33,978 bases of DNA from Gelidibacter sp038243395 (GTDB lineage: Bacteria > Bacteroidota > Bacteroidia > Flavobacteriales > Flavobacteriaceae). Shown one piece after another: positions 33,909 through 33,978 of the stretch. The notes under the pieces were generated by a model that searched no databases, had not been told where the DNA came from, and saw only the letters and a program-made list of their open reading frames with translations. Position numbers and translations under genes: made by a program. The stretch covers positions 1 to 33,978 of the forward strand of contig JBBSRC010000044.1 in the NCBI GenBank assembly GCA_038243395.1, written 5' to 3'. Positions within the stretch are counted from its first letter, which is position 1. Each line of letters begins with the position of its first letter.

Positions 33909-33978
33909 ATGAGTCAAAAAGTTCTACTTAACGCCAAAGAGGTAAACATCATTCTTCATCGATTGGCTTGTCAGCTGA
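33909..33978 (+). CDS. pyrR: PyrR, bifunctional pyr regulator/uracil phosphoribosyltransferase (5' end only)
   Basis: Only the first 23 codons are in the window. They read MSQKVLLNAKEVNIILHRLA and then CQL, which matches the N-terminus of flavobacterial PyrR proteins (hydrophobic residues alternating around a KEV-IILHRLA core). PyrR senses UMP to regulate pyrimidine genes and also has uracil phosphoribosyltransferase activity. The reading frame is open to the window end. Identification rests on 23 residues only. Confidence 0.7.
   Translation, partial: MSQKVLLNAKEVNIILHRLACQL

Overview
The window is a stretch of AT-rich chromosome from a member of the Bacteroidota, almost certainly the family Flavobacteriaceae. 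The evidence is a TonB-dependent receptor with an N-terminal carboxypeptidase-regulatory-like domain, the type IX secretion protein PorQ, several small Bacteroidota-type outer-membrane barrels, head-GIN/DUF4097-like surface proteins, promoters of the TTG-N19/20-TAnnTTTG type, and no obvious Shine-Dalgarno sequences. Most of the window is housekeeping. I see no tRNA, rRNA, insertion sequence, prophage or CRISPR array.

Layout. 1-3976 (minus): an M23 peptidase followed 12 nt later by a TonB-dependent receptor cut by the window edge; the receptor uses a TTG start. 4195-6774 (plus): a promoter, a small coiled-coil protein, ZapA, a structured RNA that looks like the flavobacterial 6S RNA, and RNase Y. 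6761-10417 (minus): two tandem, paralogous PAS histidine kinases without a response regulator, then the tyrosine recombinase XerD. 10801-13195 (plus): three small outer-membrane barrels around aroQ. 13345-15799 (minus): dihydrolipoyl dehydrogenase, a broken DinB/DUF1572-like gene, and an MsrB lipoprotein. 15984-23289 (plus): glycogen branching enzyme with a lysine-rich tail, a GH31 alpha-glucosidase, an M48 lipoprotein protease and a UMF1-type MFS transporter. 23370-26323 (minus): ECF sigma factor, probable anti-sigma factor and two repetitive surface proteins. 26770-31024 (plus): lon, porQ and cmk. 31157-31534 (minus): a BON-LysM protein. 31821-33683 (plus): ribosomal protein S1. 33909-end (plus): the start of pyrR.

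How the genes work together. There is a cell-envelope theme (M23 and M48 peptidases, TonB receptor, small barrels, PorQ, BON-LysM, sigma/anti-sigma with surface solenoids), a cell-division/RNA-turnover block (zapA, 6S-like RNA, rny), and a glucan-metabolism pair (glgB, GH31). No obvious new defence or mobile system is present. The most interesting non-routine signals are a degenerate 7-nt-period repeat upstream of lon (26491-26616), the 6S-like RNA and the terminator-like hairpin before rny, a stem ending 5 nt before the rpsA start codon, the 98-residue basic tail on GlgB, the twin orphan kinases, and the DinB/DUF1572 pseudogene.
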